Positions 1 to 12,682 of a DNA stretch of 64,000 nt are shown one piece after another. The notes under the pieces are model-generated. The model saw only the letters and a list, made by a program, of their open reading frames with translations, was not told where the DNA came from and did not search any database. The stretch spans positions 1,695,099-1,759,098 of the forward strand of contig NW_006281100.1 of NCBI RefSeq assembly GCF_000203795.2. The letters run 5' to 3'. A program made the position numbers and the translations under genes. The stretch comes from Batrachochytrium dendrobatidis JAM81 (lineage: Eukaryota > Chytridiomycota > Chytridiomycetes > Rhizophydiales). Position 1 is the stretch's first letter, and each line of letters opens with the position of its first letter.

Positions 1-471
1 AATTGAAGACTCGACTATCCGTGAACACTCGGCATCGTCCAACACACTCGTGAGTGGAGAAGATATCAGCATAGACCGTTCATCAAACTCTTGTGACCCT
101 TCTAAAATGGGACGTGGACTAGTGGTATACCAGTAAAACATCCACTGTAAAAACAATATTGAGTCCACCAGCACAAAGTACACGGCCAAATAGATTTGAA
201 ATGGCAACTGATTAGTCAATATGCATCCAACTAGATTTGTAATGTCTCCAAGCAGCCAGATGGAGACAAAATAGATTGATAAAGACTTGGCAGAGCCATT
301 GATCCAGTTCATGCGAAGCTGGGGTATCTGAGCAAAAAACCAGCAAGTAATGGATGTATACCCAAGAAACATACTGATAGAGTCTCGATGGGTATAGGCA
401 CATTCATGAAAAACGAATTCGATCCAATGGATTGCATGTCGTCCTAGCTCATCGGTTGGACAGCTATACAT
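1..471 (-). CDS. PQ-loop vacuolar amino-acid transporter-like protein (3' end outside window)
   Basis: The minus strand is open for 157 codons from the ATG at 469-471 to base 1, so the C-terminus is missing. The translation has a hydrophobic PQ-loop repeat: a helix, then the signature FAQIPQLRMNW (PQ dipeptide), then KSLSIYFVSIWLLGDITNLVG, a typical second half of a PQ-loop repeat, and another membrane span ending in LQWMFYW. Known PQ-loop proteins of this type (yeast Ypq1-3/Rtc2, animal PQLC2) export basic amino acids from the vacuole or lysosome. The start follows from the first in-frame ATG, which gives a short cytosolic N-terminus before the first helix. Family assignment is firm; the transported substrate is inferred from the family only. 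Confidence 0.8.
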   Translation of the reverse strand, partial: MYSCPTDELGRHAIHWIEFVFHECAYTHRDSISMFLGYTSITCWFFAQIPQLRMNWINGSAKSLSIYFVSIWLLGDITNLVGCILTNQLPFQIYLAVYFVLVDSILFLQWMFYWYTTSPRPILEGSQEFDERSMLISSPLTSVLDDAECSRIVESSI

Positions 472-2219
472 GACTATGAATTGATATAGCTATGATGATT
501 ACTAATGGTGAAAGAAGGCAAGTTTTAGCCAAGCTCCTTGTTATGCTGATGAATAATAGGAATGGTTGCTGTAGCGCACTGTTCAAGGGTTAGTTGGAAC
601 ACACTTGCAGTAAGGATTGGGAAAAGCGGAGTATATTATTGTAACCAAGTTTCAAGGGACTGTTACAAACAACAACCCTTATTTTTCACTGTCAAAGCAT
701 TGGTGATAAACAGCAAGACTATTCAACCATACTTTGGCCTCGGTGACACTACATCAAGACAAGCATTACAAGATTGAATTGAACCGATTTGCTACTGACA
801 TGGTCTTGTGAGTCTAAGATCCATACAAAAGCCAGTCTGCATTAAAGTGTCAATCTAACCTGGCTGGATTAGACCAAGTGATGTCTTGACCGCATCTATA
901 GTTGAATAGATTCATTTGTAGTTATACTAGACACTCCATAAGAACTCGGCTTTTAGACTAGACCAGACACTATTATGAAGCTCAAGGTTCATTGACATTC
1001 ATAGTGAGTTGGTATGAATAATAAAGTCGATCAGTATCATAATTTACAATGGGTGAAGCACGTGCCAGAGAATGCAGGTTTATGCAGCGAGCAGCAACAC
1101 TCACTAGCACAGTACAAGGGCAATGTTGGACTCGTTTACCATCAAGTTTTCAAGTGTATCTTTTGACTTGACCCTGTAGTAGTGTCGCACTAACCCTAGC
1201 ACAACCTATTTGGCTGAAATGGATATTTAGACTAAGCAAGATTGCATTGTATTACAATATTAAATAAACACTTATTTATCCCGGACAAGCATAATTTGTT
1301 TTCATTAAGCATTGACCTGCATGCCTAGTTGTTGATGTGTTGGCAGCGCGCCAATACCTTGACAAGTTACAACACGCTCAACACTGCACTCCAAAGACGG
1401 GCTGTAAACGCATGGTCATGCAGAGTAGTGTTTAAGGATAGTGTAGTTTCCAAGTCAAGTGCTATTCAGTTACTAGTCTGATGAACAGTTTATGAAATAG
1501 TCAATTCAAACAAGACAGACTGCCAACAAGTTTCAATTATACGGTCTTGACTGGTATGTGGATGGAGTGATCGCGCTGGTTTCCAGTTTTTTTTTGTTTC
1601 GACCTGTTTTCCATTTTTCACTTTGGAATTTGCACTTGCGACACGTTCGTTTGATTGGCATTGGCTGTTGTTAGGGTGAGGATCGGGCATTCTGTGCAAT
1701 CATGCGTATATATGTGCTGGAGTGTATGAGATCGTCATTTACTATTGTGGTTACAAAAGTCATTAACTATATACATAATACACTGGTTTTGCACTACCTC
1801 TTTGTAGTATAGCCTCAAAACTCCCACGCTGCTAACAGTAACAAGAGGCAACGGACACGCCCACACTTGACTATTACTACGGATTGTTGATTCCAGCTAC
1901 TAGAAATACTAGTCATCTACCAATTGCTGCTGTAATCGCTGGCTTGACCCAATCACTACAGCTACTACACGGACTAGTTCCGACTACTACTACACGGGAG
2001 CAGCATTAACAACCGCCGCCGTTCCAGTGAGAACAATAGCAACAACAAAGCAAAGGGGAAATAGGTCACTACAGTTCCTGAAACTCACTGTCCACAAACC
2101 ACAATCAGCAGTTGATAGTGTTTGTTCATATCAACAGTCAGACTAGCCAGAACCACAAGAGTCGCTTCTCGCACATCCATCCAGTGGCCGCGCAGTCACT
2201 CGACTCCCTCGACAAAAAG
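472..2219. other. Intergenic region, divergent promoters
   Basis: No coding region could be supported between the divergent PQ-loop and APSES-GATA genes. The last 350 bases are rich in CTACTA/CAACAA words and probably hold the 5' UTR of the plus-strand gene; its frame stays open upstream to a TTG at 2112, but no ATG occurs before 2220. Short ORFs here show no recognisable motif. Confidence 0.5.
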
Positions 2220-4385
2220 ATGAAGAATTCTGTCGCGCAAATAGACGCGAGTGCCAGCAATGCTGCTGCTTGCACTGCTGATGCTGGGCTGGAGAATGAT
2301 GGCATCAAGCAGTCCGATGCTGCTGCTACTGTGATCAGCCCTGACAATGACACAGACAACTTTCCGCTAGTTTCTTCTGCTGATACTCTTTCTGCCACTG
2401 TCAAAGGTGAACTTGCCGACCCACCTGCTGCTGCAGATGTCGAGCCATTAGCCCAAGTGGCTGACTTTGCCGCGTCCAAGATCGATGTCACTCTTGCTGC
2501 TGCCAATGCATCTCCAACTACCATCACATCTGCTTCCACTATTCCCACTGTTGTCAATTCTGAAGATATTAACCACACTCCAACTACACGCCTTACTGCT
2601 AAACACTCTTTGTCCGCTACTTCAAAAGCTCCAAAGTCTCAATCTACAAAAAAGGCCGCTCCTATCCCCGTCGCTGCTCCTATTGTCCGTTCGGCCTGCT
2701 ACTCGGGTGTCATTGTCTACGAACTCAAAGCCAAAAATGGTGTTCCTGTCATGCGCCGCAAACACGATGCCTTTGTTAATGCAACTCAGATTCTTCGTGC
2801 TGCTGGTCTTCCAAAGCCCGCTCGCACAAAGGTTTTGGAAAAAGATATATCAATGGGCCCACACGAGAAAATTCAAGGCGGCTACGCTGGTTTCCAAGGT
2901 ACTTGGGTACCCCTTGATAGTGCCATCATGTTGGCTGAAACCTACAAAATGTGGGATGAGCTGCAGCCTTTGCTAGAGTATGATGTGGATAGTGGCGAAG
3001 CAGAAAAACATGTTGTTTCCAAAACAAAACGGTCTACAACTAGTGCTACGACTGGCTCTGCATTAAGGCGTGAAGCACGACGTGAATCAGCAAGCTTTTC
3101 ATCTGGTTCTGAAGGTACTGTAAAATGATTCACGTTTTGAGCTAATATACAGCATGCAGTCGACAATGCTTTTTTTTAATTGATCTAATCTATTTGAATT
3201 ATACCTACAGCTGGCGATAACGAAAGACCACGCCAAACTCCTTCTAGACTCCCACGACACGTTCCTACTCCACCCACATCTGCCAGATCACCACGGCTAC
3301 GTCGAAAACGTTTATTCTCGGTCGAAACTGTTGATGAAGACGATGAAATGCACTCAAGAAGAACAGGGTTATCCACAAACGGAGCAACGACGCGTGGCTC
3401 AACCGTTCCCACTCGATCTGGCACATCCACACCTAGAGGAACAGCAGGTGGTCGAGTCCCAGCAACGCCAAAACGATTCACATCTCACATCACTTCGTCA
3501 CATTTGAATACCTTTTCTCATACAGATGATTATGACAGAATGCATGATGCCATCATGTTTCCTGAAGAGGATGACGAATTTGACTTGCACCAAGAAGAAC
3601 TGGAGGATCGTAAACGAGCACGCATGAGCTCAAGACGAGTGTGTGAGTTGTGTGGAACAAAAGAAACTTTGAGATGGCGTCATGGTCCATCTAAAAAACG
3701 ATCTCTGTGTAATACGTGTGGAATCAAATGGGGATCTGGACGTCACTCTAGTTCATATTCAACAGGTCCATACGGTACCATGCAAACTACAATTGCCTCT
3801 ACACTAGCACAACCATCACCAGCCTTTGGAGCAGAAGCAGAATTCACATCCAACCTGTCTGATCTCACATCCAACTTTGATTCAGAAGAAATTGCCGATT
3901 TACAAGAAGGATCGATTGTGCAAAAATTATCACAAGAAGTGCGTGATTTAAAACATAAATTGAAGGAAATGCAACAAGGTCAGCGACAGTTGCGGTTATT
4001 ACTTCTTGAAGCAAACATTGATGATCGGGACATTGATCGTGGGTTCAGAAAAGTAATCCATGCTGCCAAGCGACTACGAGCAAGTGACGATTACATTGAC
4101 AAGGAAGAGAATGAAAATGATGAGGCTTACGAATGGAATGTAAACGGATCGGCCTACTTGGTTCAACAGCCTCAAGAAAATGGAGCCGAGGCAGACGAAT
4201 CTGCTAAAACCATGCCACTTCCATCTGTAACGATTGCAAGGCTATTTGGAAACGAAAGTGAGCGAGATCGACAACATGAACTGCTATTGATTGGACGGTT
4301 TGTAAGAGCAGTCAGACGAAACAAGACGAGAATTCACAATCGGATCCAATCTATGCGGTTACCAATTCAATCCTACCGTCGCTGA
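2220..4385 (+). CDS. APSES (KilA-N) plus GATA zinc-finger transcription factor
   Basis: Two exons, 2220-3114 and 3211-4385, give 689 aa; the intron (3115-3210) starts GTACTG and ends CTACAG, and frames match across it. I chose the ATG at 2220 because the upstream open frame has no other ATG. Residues about 157-255 form an APSES/KilA-N DNA-binding domain ([14 protein letters not shown], then [13 protein letters not shown] and a [11 protein letters not shown] end, as in Mbp1/Swi4/StuA proteins). Residues about 441-480 form a GATA-type finger: CELC, WRHGPS, CNTC with an 18-residue loop. A coiled coil follows (about 525-600). The long Ala/Ser/Thr N-terminus looks disordered. Both domains are sequence-specific DNA binders in fungi, so a nuclear regulator is likely; target genes are unknown. 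The two domains in one chain is unusual. Confidence 0.85.
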
Positions 4386-4799
4386 ACAATTGAAACATTA
4401 TGGGATGTTTATTAAAAAGATGATTGATTGTCAAAGCATGTCTTTACAACCGTATTCACCTAAAATGAAACACTAAATAAGAGTGCCAAAATACATAATA
4501 AATAGCCAGTCTCATGACATGATTATTGCTCATTTATTAGCAGTGTTTTTTGCACTGTAAGCTACACATTCTTTAATCCTCATGACACTGCTGTTGAACG
4601 GTGGTTGATCATGTCTTGTAGAGTTGCTCTGGAATGCCATCAGAATACAATCCATCTACGCGAATGCTTTCCAAACACAACACTGATGGTTGCTGACAAT
4701 TTTCCATTTTATTTCATCACTCCATTCTCAACCCCATTGTCGCCAACTGTCAAGGTGGAGTCAACTAGAATTGATCTCATTGGAAAGAATTTGAAACAG

Positions 4800-6299
4800 A
4801 TGGCTACTGTTGGTAGTGGTGCTACAGGAGATACTATTGCAACCTCGACTTCATTAGAAACCAACCATTCCTTGTCACAAAACACTTCAAGTGGGTTGGG
4901 AAATAATCTAGTAGACTTGCTATCCAGTCATATCAGTAATGGTGGATCCAATGGAGTTGGTGCTTTATCCAATAGTCTGTCCATGACTTCAATAGGTTCG
5001 GGTGGTACTCTTTCACATGCAGTACTTTCCACCCATTTGGGCTCTGCTCCTGGTGGTATGAATGCCTTGACTGGAGGCAATGGTAGTAGCATCACTCAAG
5101 CTCTAAATGATGAGGAAAAGATATACCAGTTGATTCTAGACCTGACCAGTCCAAATACTCGTGAGCAGGCAATGCTGGAACTCAGCAAGAAACGAGAAAC
5201 GTATGAGCATCTGGCTCCATTTTTGTGGCATTCGTTTGGTAAGCTGGAGATGTAGATCTCGTAGTGTAAGATGAAAACCTGCATCCATGCTTATTTATTT
5301 CCAACTTGTTGATATGGATACCTGTACGCAGGTGTGGTCACGGCATTACTTCAAGAGATCATCTCAGTCTATCCCATGCTCACCCCGCCCACACTCACAG
5401 GGGTTGCTTCTAACCGAGTCTGTAACGCTCTCGCTCTCTTGCAATGTATTGCTAGCCACAATGAGACACGACCTTTGTTTCTTGGAGGTATATGGATCTT
5501 GAATCTATATTGATGGACTGGATCTAATCTCTTTGTATTTCTGCTGCTTGATTTAGCCCATATTCCCCTGTTTCTTTATCCATTCTTGAATACTACCAAC
5601 AAGACTAGACCTTTTGAATATTTGCGTTTGACTAGTTTGGGTGTGATTGGCGCACTCGTCAAGGTGAAGGATCCAGTCATTGACAATGTCGTTGGGGTTT
5701 TGCTAAACTAGTTTTAATGTAGAATGATAACTCGGAAGTCATTAATTTCCTATTATCGACCGAGATCATTCCACTCTGTTTGCGTATCATGGAGACTGGA
5801 AGTGAGCTATCCAAGACGGTACAGAGTCTATGGCTGAAACTAGAACTGTTGCTCCTATAATTCATGCGTTAATCATTATTTTGGACCTGCCAACTTGCAC
5901 ATCTAGGTTGCAATATTTATTGTTCAAAAGATTCTTTTGGACGAAATGGGTCTCAACTACATATGTGAAACATACGAACGCTTCTATGCTGTTGGGACAG
6001 TCTTGTCAAATATGGTATCTCAGCTTATCGATCAGCAGTCGATTCGACTTTTGAAGCATGTGATTCGGTGTTATCTGAGACTTTCAGATAATGTTCGAGC
6101 AAGAGAAGCATTACGACAATGTCTCCCTGATCCCCTGAGGGATAGTACTTTTGCACAGATTCTTAAAGATGACATTACTACAAAGCGGTGAGTGATTTCC
6201 AAGAGCAAATGTATGGAATAGTTGGATGCTGACATGAATGGTTTTACTTTGTGTACCAGATGTCTTGCTACTCTGTTGATTAACCTTTCAGAACAATAG
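4800..6299 (+). CDS. CAF40: CCR4-NOT complex subunit CAF40/RCD1 (CNOT9)
   Basis: Six exons (4800-5238, 5332-5487, 5557-5663, 5723-5818, 5907-6187, 6260-6299) join in frame to 372 aa; all introns are GT-AG, 59-93 nt. From residue about 100 the product follows the RCD1/CNOT9 armadillo-repeat domain closely: [99 protein letters not shown] and [12 protein letters not shown]. In the family this subunit binds NOT1 and recruits RNA-binding proteins and translational repressors to the deadenylase. The N-terminal 100 residues are Ser/Gly/Asn-rich. An in-frame ATG at 4611 would add 63 residues; 4800 was preferred because the upstream part resembles nothing in the family. The 414 bases before it (4386-4799) hold no other gene. 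Confidence 0.9.
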
Positions 6300-7506
6300 C
6301 GTGTTGCCAAAGTTGAACCCAATAGCAAGCCATATTTTGGACTCCTTGCAAATTTGAATTTTGATGCTATTCTCCAAAATTTTATTTCTAATGAATTGAT
6401 TGCTTTGGCCTCATTACTAGCTGTGTTTTGACGAATTTAGATCGTGACAAGAAGCCATTGGCTCAAGTCCTAAATACAGTGAATGCATGCAGCAAATTCT
6501 GCGGGATTACTGACAAGCACGCCCATTTGAAAATAATTTGGGATGAATTAATGATCGCCCTTTTAACTCTGGCTTTTGTCCATTGCTTATAAGCATGGGT
6601 TATTCGAGCATTCCTGATATCAAAGCATGCCAAGAATCTGAGACAGCAGTAATGACTGAATGCATCACTATTATGAATCAGCATTGAATAGTATATCGAG
6701 TAAAGTATTCAAAGTTGGATTCATGATTACAATGACCGTTTTGGTGCACTTTGAATGTAACAAGTCCAGTGCTTGTGAATTATACGGGATTCCTATACCT
6801 GATTGTGCAATTCTATACGATGGCATATATACGCTGCTTTTTAGTTGACCCACACCCTTTATCATGTAAATAGATTGTAGTTGAAGATGAGGATGCTCAA
6901 GATTTCCAATGACGACAACTGGAGTAATAGTTCCAAATCACAATACTTTTGCATGGTACGATTGCAAACAATTGAAGCAGTGATAGGAGACCTGAGTCAG
7001 TCGAGTGCGGAATCAAAGCAACGGTTTTGATAGAAAACCGATCTATAAAGACACGTGGAGATCAAAGCAGTTGATAAAAGCAAGACGCCCCATTGGCTAG
7101 TGGCGGTTGATGTGTTGGAAAGCTAAACCTTGCGAGAGTATTGAATGAAAGGTCATTTGATTGCATGCACTAGAAAACATTACAAACAAGAGTTAAGGGA
7201 GACTGATATGAACACAGCATGTGGACCCTATCTTTAACTCCTGAATGGCTATAAGCAAAAACCTAATATTAACCCTCGACTGGTGTTTCAAGACAAATTG
7301 AAGATTAAAAATTTCAATTCTTTGGCTTTGTCTTGAATTAAGAAACTGCTGTCCTACAGCCATTGGTGTTACTGAGCAAGGTGTGTGCTACTGTCGTAGG
7401 AATGTATTGTGTTGTTGGACAGTGCTGGATTCCCTGTTTAATATGTGTTTTTGTGATCAACATTGACTAACTCTTCATCAGACTTGAACTATTCTAAAGT
7501 GCAGCA
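6300..7506. other. Intergenic region
   Basis: About 1.2 kb between CAF40 and the C2H2 factor. Short open stretches on both strands carry no recognisable motif and no splice pattern. The last few hundred bases presumably hold the promoter of the downstream regulator. Confidence 0.4.
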
Positions 7507-10321
7507 ATGACCAGCTCTTCATCCTCACTTGTGCTTCCATCCCCCTCATCCTCATTGTTTGAGAGGTCCATGTCTGCATTGGTATCCAACTTCAGAGGCC
7601 ATTTGGGTGAAGACTTGGCTTTAAATGAAGTCTTGTCTAATCATCAGCAAGGTCATTACTATCAGCAACCAGTCACTCAGTCATTACCACCATCAGATAC
7701 CTCTCTACAACATCCGCTATCCAAGTCTATATCTGCTTCTCATGTTGCAGATTTAATTTCCGACTGCGCTAGTCCGACCCACTCGCTAACTAACGGATCA
7801 TACTCTAGTCATCATCGTAACAGTGCTGCTCATGACTACCTTGGTTTAGATCTACCCACTTCTTCATCACCCACACTTTTATCTACTGCTGTTACACTGC
7901 TACCACATGACGGCATTCTGCCATCTGCTCCATTTATTGATGCCAATACTATCCCCGTTCCCCGAAGTACTCATCGTTCGGCATCCGACATTACCAATCC
8001 AAAAGGTTCTACTGGCTTGGAAACGTTTAGAAAAGAACGAGCTGCTTCTCAGCCTTTACTGCTACTCAACTCAAAACGTCCCGCATCCCGTAAGTCTAGT
8101 CTTGATTTCCATCAGAGCTTATATCACTCCATCTGCTTGGTTTTCTGTTTTATCTTTATGGATGCACATTTCTCGTTTATTATTTTTTATACCGTATTAA
8201 CCATATTGAATATCTTTGCATACAATGCCATGCCATTGTATATCCAAACACATTGCTGGGATTTCAGATACTGGTCTTTCTCTACTATCAAAACCAGCTC
8301 AGGGTGCTTTTTCCGATCCGCCTCTGTTCTCTCCAACTACGCAAAACTTTTTCAAGTTTGCCAAGGATATTATTGATGTCAATATACCGACAGAATATCC
8401 CAATGCCAGTTCTGCTACAAATGCATCAGACATGCCTTTGGTTGATAATGGTGCACAATCTCATCACAGGGCGATGGACAAACCTCAATTATTGCAACAC
8501 AATTTGGACCAGCAGTGGACACAGCAACAGAACCCTTATTTACCTCCAGTTCCTATGAGCAGTGCGTCTATGAGCAATGGTACAGATGCTCCTGCATCAA
8601 CTATATCGTTTGGGTTTGGTGCGGGACAAGTGGATCCAGCTCTTAGTACTGCAAAGGCAATGTCCGATGTTGCTGGTCCGACTCATATGGATTTTGGCAC
8701 CATGTCACTTCAACAGCAGCAGCAGCAGCTAAATGCTCTGTTTAGACCTGATACATCCGATGCAGCGAATAATCCCATGCTACAGTATATTGTTGGATCA
8801 TTTCTAGACTCGATTGATACCATGACTCCTGAAACTTCACTCATGAATAATCTGCCTGAATCAGTCTCAAATGCAGCTTCTGGACCTACAAAATCAACTC
8901 AAAATGCATATTCATTGGAACAGATCCAGCCCCTCAACTCACAGCTATTTCCAACCGGCTATCGTCACTCACTTCCTGATATAGACTTGCAAAAACAACA
9001 CGATATGTCTCGCCAGTTTCCTTCGGTGTCTGCTTCTTTTGCTCCAATAGATTATCATGACGATATGTTGCTATTGGGTCTAGACGATTTACCTAGAAAA
9101 ACATCAAATCCAGATCTATGCCAAAACTCGATTATTTCCAATCAGTCTATAGCTACGCATCATTTTCCAGAGATTGAGCCAGTATGGCATATTTCTCAAC
9201 CTCCGCAACAACAGCAGTTTCAAACAACAGCTCCATTCAATTCTGGTTTGCTTTCTATAAACAGAACTCCTCCCATCCATGCTGGTGCGCTTCCGTCTAT
9301 TTCATCTAATCCGATGAACTCGGTAGCCATGAATGGGATACCGGCGAATGGTTCTGGTCGTCGTTTTTCTTTTCTACCAGGTCAGCATTTACCATCTTCC
9401 GAGGCCAGTCATCATGGTATGTCTGCTGTTGCATTGGACTCTGGAGCAGAGACTGTGAATGGTGTGGGAAATGGACCGCTTCCTTCTATGCAGCTGGGAC
9501 CGCATGGCCAGCAAATGGTCATGGATTCAAACATCTACATGTCCGACTCGGCGGGAACACCGAATATGAATGACCATTCAAACCCTAATATCTTTCATCA
9601 ACATCATCTTCAGTGGAAAACACACCCATCTCAACATTCACGTCTCTCTCAAGGCATGCAGTCTTCTATGGAGTCTGCCCACAATTCACAGCATATGCAA
9701 GTCCAATCGCAGCAATTTCAGCATCCGCAGTACACTCTGCTTGATTCAAACAAGAGACATTGCAGTTCAGAGATTACTCATTCACCCACTATGGCACACG
9801 AGGCTTTGGCTGATATGTCTTCACAAAAGGGATCAGTACATGATCTTAACCATTCATCTTCTGTTCGTAGTAATAGTGGCGGAGATACTCTAGAGATTAG
9901 TGATCAAGCTCTCTCCGAGACAACATCAGATGATCGTCGTTCAGGATCGAATGGAGGTGGTGCACATATGCTCAAATGCACGGTAAATGGATGTTCGCGC
10001 AGATTCAGTAAACCTGCCAGTCTCCAGACTCACATTCAAACCCATAGCACACATGGTGCAACCAGCAAACCCAAACCCTACCGATGCTCAATGTGTCCTC
10101 AAACCTTTTCTCGCAGCCATGACTTGAAGCGTCATTACTATATTCATTCACAGGATAAACCACACACATGTCCTCGATGTGGCAAGGGATTTTCACGACG
10201 AGATGCATTAAAAAGACATCAGCGATCTGTACTTCAAGGCAAAAAGGTGCACTGCAACCCAATTGATCCAAATGCACCCATGCCGACCTTGTCCGATCTA
10301 GAGTCGGATAACGACGACTGA
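7507..10321 (+). CDS. C2H2 zinc-finger transcription factor, Crz1-like
   Basis: Two exons, 7507-8089 and 8268-10321, give 878 aa; the 178-nt intron begins GTAAGT and ends TTTCAG. The product is mostly low-complexity Ser/Gln/Asn/His sequence (including a Q6 run after GTMSL), with three C2H2 fingers at the C-terminus (residues about 762-852): C-VNG-C with an HIQTH end, C-SM-C with SHDLKRHYYIH, and C-PR-C with RRDALKRHQ. The last two fingers and their linker resemble those of the calcineurin-responsive factor Crz1 and its relatives, where a DLKRH finger precedes a DALKRH finger. A calcium/calcineurin role is inference from that resemblance; I saw no clear calcineurin docking motif. The protein ends with an acidic tail (DLESDNDD). 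Confidence 0.85.
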
Positions 10322-10576
10322 TTTTGTCAGGAATCAAACTTTCATTTGTTTAGTTTACTTTTTATAATCCGTAATCATTGATGCCTACTGTATCTTTCGT
10401 CTCATTTCTCATTACACTTGTTTAATTGTCAGTATTTATCTGTATTGTGTGACTTTTGTTTACACCTACATCTAGTTGAACTTGCCAATTTTTAAATCTT
10501 TGAAAGACTATATCAATAAAAACGAATATCTCATACTGTGGTTTGATTTCAGTAGGTCGTGACAAGTGAAATATAA

Positions 10577-10593
10577 CACGTGAGTCTCACGTG
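10577..10593. promoter_or_regulatory. Perfect palindrome with two CACGTG E-boxes
   Basis: The sequence CACGTGAG-T-CTCACGTG is a perfect 8-bp inverted repeat around one base, carrying two CACGTG E-boxes, 60 bases before the R-SNARE start codon. CACGTG is the core site of bHLH factors. It lies in the 331-base interval between the C2H2 gene and the SNARE gene, which otherwise shows nothing. Confidence 0.5.
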
Positions 10594-10652
10594 AAATATA
10601 CTTGTCCTTGCGGAGCAATATCAGCACGACATTCAACTCGACTGAATTGCAG

Positions 10653-11559
10653 ATGCCGATTATCTATGCACTTGTTGCAAGGGGAACCATTATCCTGGCC
10701 GAGCATGCCATAACCACTGGAAATTTTGCTACCATTACTCAACATCTCTTGGCCAAGATCCCTTCGAGTGGAGCGACCGCTCAAGCTGCCGGTGGAAGCA
10801 CCAGTAGCGGAAGCACTCATGCCGATTCCCGCATGTCATATGTCTACGACAACTACATGTTCCACTACCTCCAGCGTGGGAACATCACCTACCTCTGTTT
10901 ATCCGATTCACAACTGGGCAAGTACATTTTCATTCCAACCTGCTCATAGCCTGAACTCGAGTGTATTGATATCTGTCATGTTTAGGTCGTCGAGTCCCTT
11001 TTGCGTTTCTGGAAGACATGGCTGCAAGGTTTATTGAAACATACGGCGATCGATCCCAAACTGCAATCTCGTACGGACTCAACGAGTACTCCAAAGCCAT
11101 AGCCTCCCTCATGGTAACCAAAAAGCCTAATCTTTTTTCGCAAACTTGATAGTAACTTGTATGCAATGACATGGTAGGAGGAATACACACATGGGAATGG
11201 GGATAAAGTCACTGGACTGCGTGGTGAAATCGACCAGGTTAAAGATATCATGATCAACAATATCGGTAAGTGTTGACTCGATGCATCTTATTGACCACCA
11301 TCCCTTGGAGTATAGTGTTTTGCTCATTTCAAATCTGACCGGTTTATTAGAAAAAGTACTCGAACGCGGCGACAGAATCGATATGTTGGTGGATAAAACT
11401 GAATCTCTTTCACAGGCATCGTTTGCATTCAAAAAACGGTCTACGGTGTTACGACGTAGTATGTGGTGGAAGAACACCAAACTGATGGTTCTTTTGGCTG
11501 CTGCGGTTGCGTTGCTGATTTTCTTTACTGTCATTGGATCTATGCAAGCCAAAGGGTAA
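10653..11559 (+). CDS. VAMP7-type R-SNARE (longin)
   Basis: Four exons (10653-10917, 10986-11113, 11178-11265, 11351-11559) give 229 aa. Residues 1 to about 130 are a longin domain (MPIIYALVARGTIILAEH, FHYLQRGNITYLCLSD, FAFLEDMAARFIETYG). Then comes an R-SNARE motif with the zero-layer arginine in KVLERGDRIDMLVDKTESL, then a basic stretch WWKNTK and a C-terminal membrane anchor (LMVLLAAAVALLIFFTVI). Such proteins drive fusion at late endosome and vacuole (VAMP7, yeast Nyv1 by role). Intron 1 (10918-10985) must be spliced as GC-AG (GCAAGT donor) to keep the longin domain in frame; the nearby GT donor gives the wrong frame. Introns 2 and 3 are GT-AG. Confidence 0.9.
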
Positions 11560-12682
11560 ACTCGAGCAATCATATTGTATAGTGCTGATTAGTCGATGCT
11601 TTTCAAACACCTAGTCCAACTCTTGGCAGAATCTACTCAATGCAAAACTCGAAATGATGTAATGATAGTGATGGTTTTGGATTACTTTTGGATTCTATTT
11701 TGAAGGCTTTGGAAAGTGATTGAATCTATTCTGATTAGCGTCAAATTTAACCATTCCAAATAAACTTGGTATTGATGGATGACTATTACCAGTATTTCCG
11801 ACTGCAGTTTTACTGCCATTTCAGAATTGAAAAAAACTCGTTGCTCTATGATGGAAACTATGCTAGAACTTACCGTGGTTGATAGGGTTGAACAAGCTAT
11901 TGAACATCTCATTGAGTAATACATTTTTAAATTTTATTTGAATTCATCATGTAGTGATCATTATGATCATTACACTGCATATCCTGATATTGTGCATCTA
12001 TCTTCAACACATGATAGCCTGTTGAAAGTACATTCGTTTATACTTGTTCCGATATATTGGTTCCAAATGATATCAATGTTAAACAGTTTGACCAGTCAAT
12101 ACAACCCACATAGTATGTGTAATGGATTTGACTTTGATGTGGTGGAAACTGCATGCAACCCATTGAACAAGCATATAAGCCAACACACACCAGTGTATTT
12201 TTGAATCAGGATGACTAATAACTAAAGGTGATGTTGGTATTCAAACTGTATTGAAATGTACGAGATGGCTTGATTCAAATCTGTCAAGTATTGGGCTGCA
12301 CAAAACACAAATACTGATATGTGGTTAACTCGGCAACATACTCTCAACAGTGTTCAAAAGGTCGTGCCGCCAACCCTAACCACTTTTACGTGCATTCTAA
12401 AAGCCCTGTGTCTGCTACACATTCGTTTAAACCGTATATCCTTGAAAGTAAAAGCATCTCAATCCATGGATGAACATATGGCTTGATTCATAAAATAAAC
12501 ATTAAAGCACATAGTACTGTGATCAAGGGACTAACAAACGGTAGTCTTCCTGATTATCAAGTAACCGTGTAGAACCATCTAGTTTAAAGGGTGGATCTAC
12601 CAAGAATATAAATATATACATTTTTGACCTCCAATCAGCACTCATTCAATCAATCACTACCTCTAGACATTCAACTTACTCA
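11560..12682. other. Intergenic region; secreted-gene promoter at its end
   Basis: No gene supported. A plus-strand stretch near 11790-11912 reads as an open, helix-like peptide ending in TAA but has no start, splice partner or known motif, so it may be a relic. The end (12590-12614) carries an AAAGGG word and a TATAAATA box (12607-12614) about 70 bases before the next start codon. Confidence 0.4.

Noticed and set aside
562..777. A 71-codon frame in the first intergenic region
   Set aside because: No recognisable domain, no splice partner and a Tyr/Cys-rich composition typical of chance frames.
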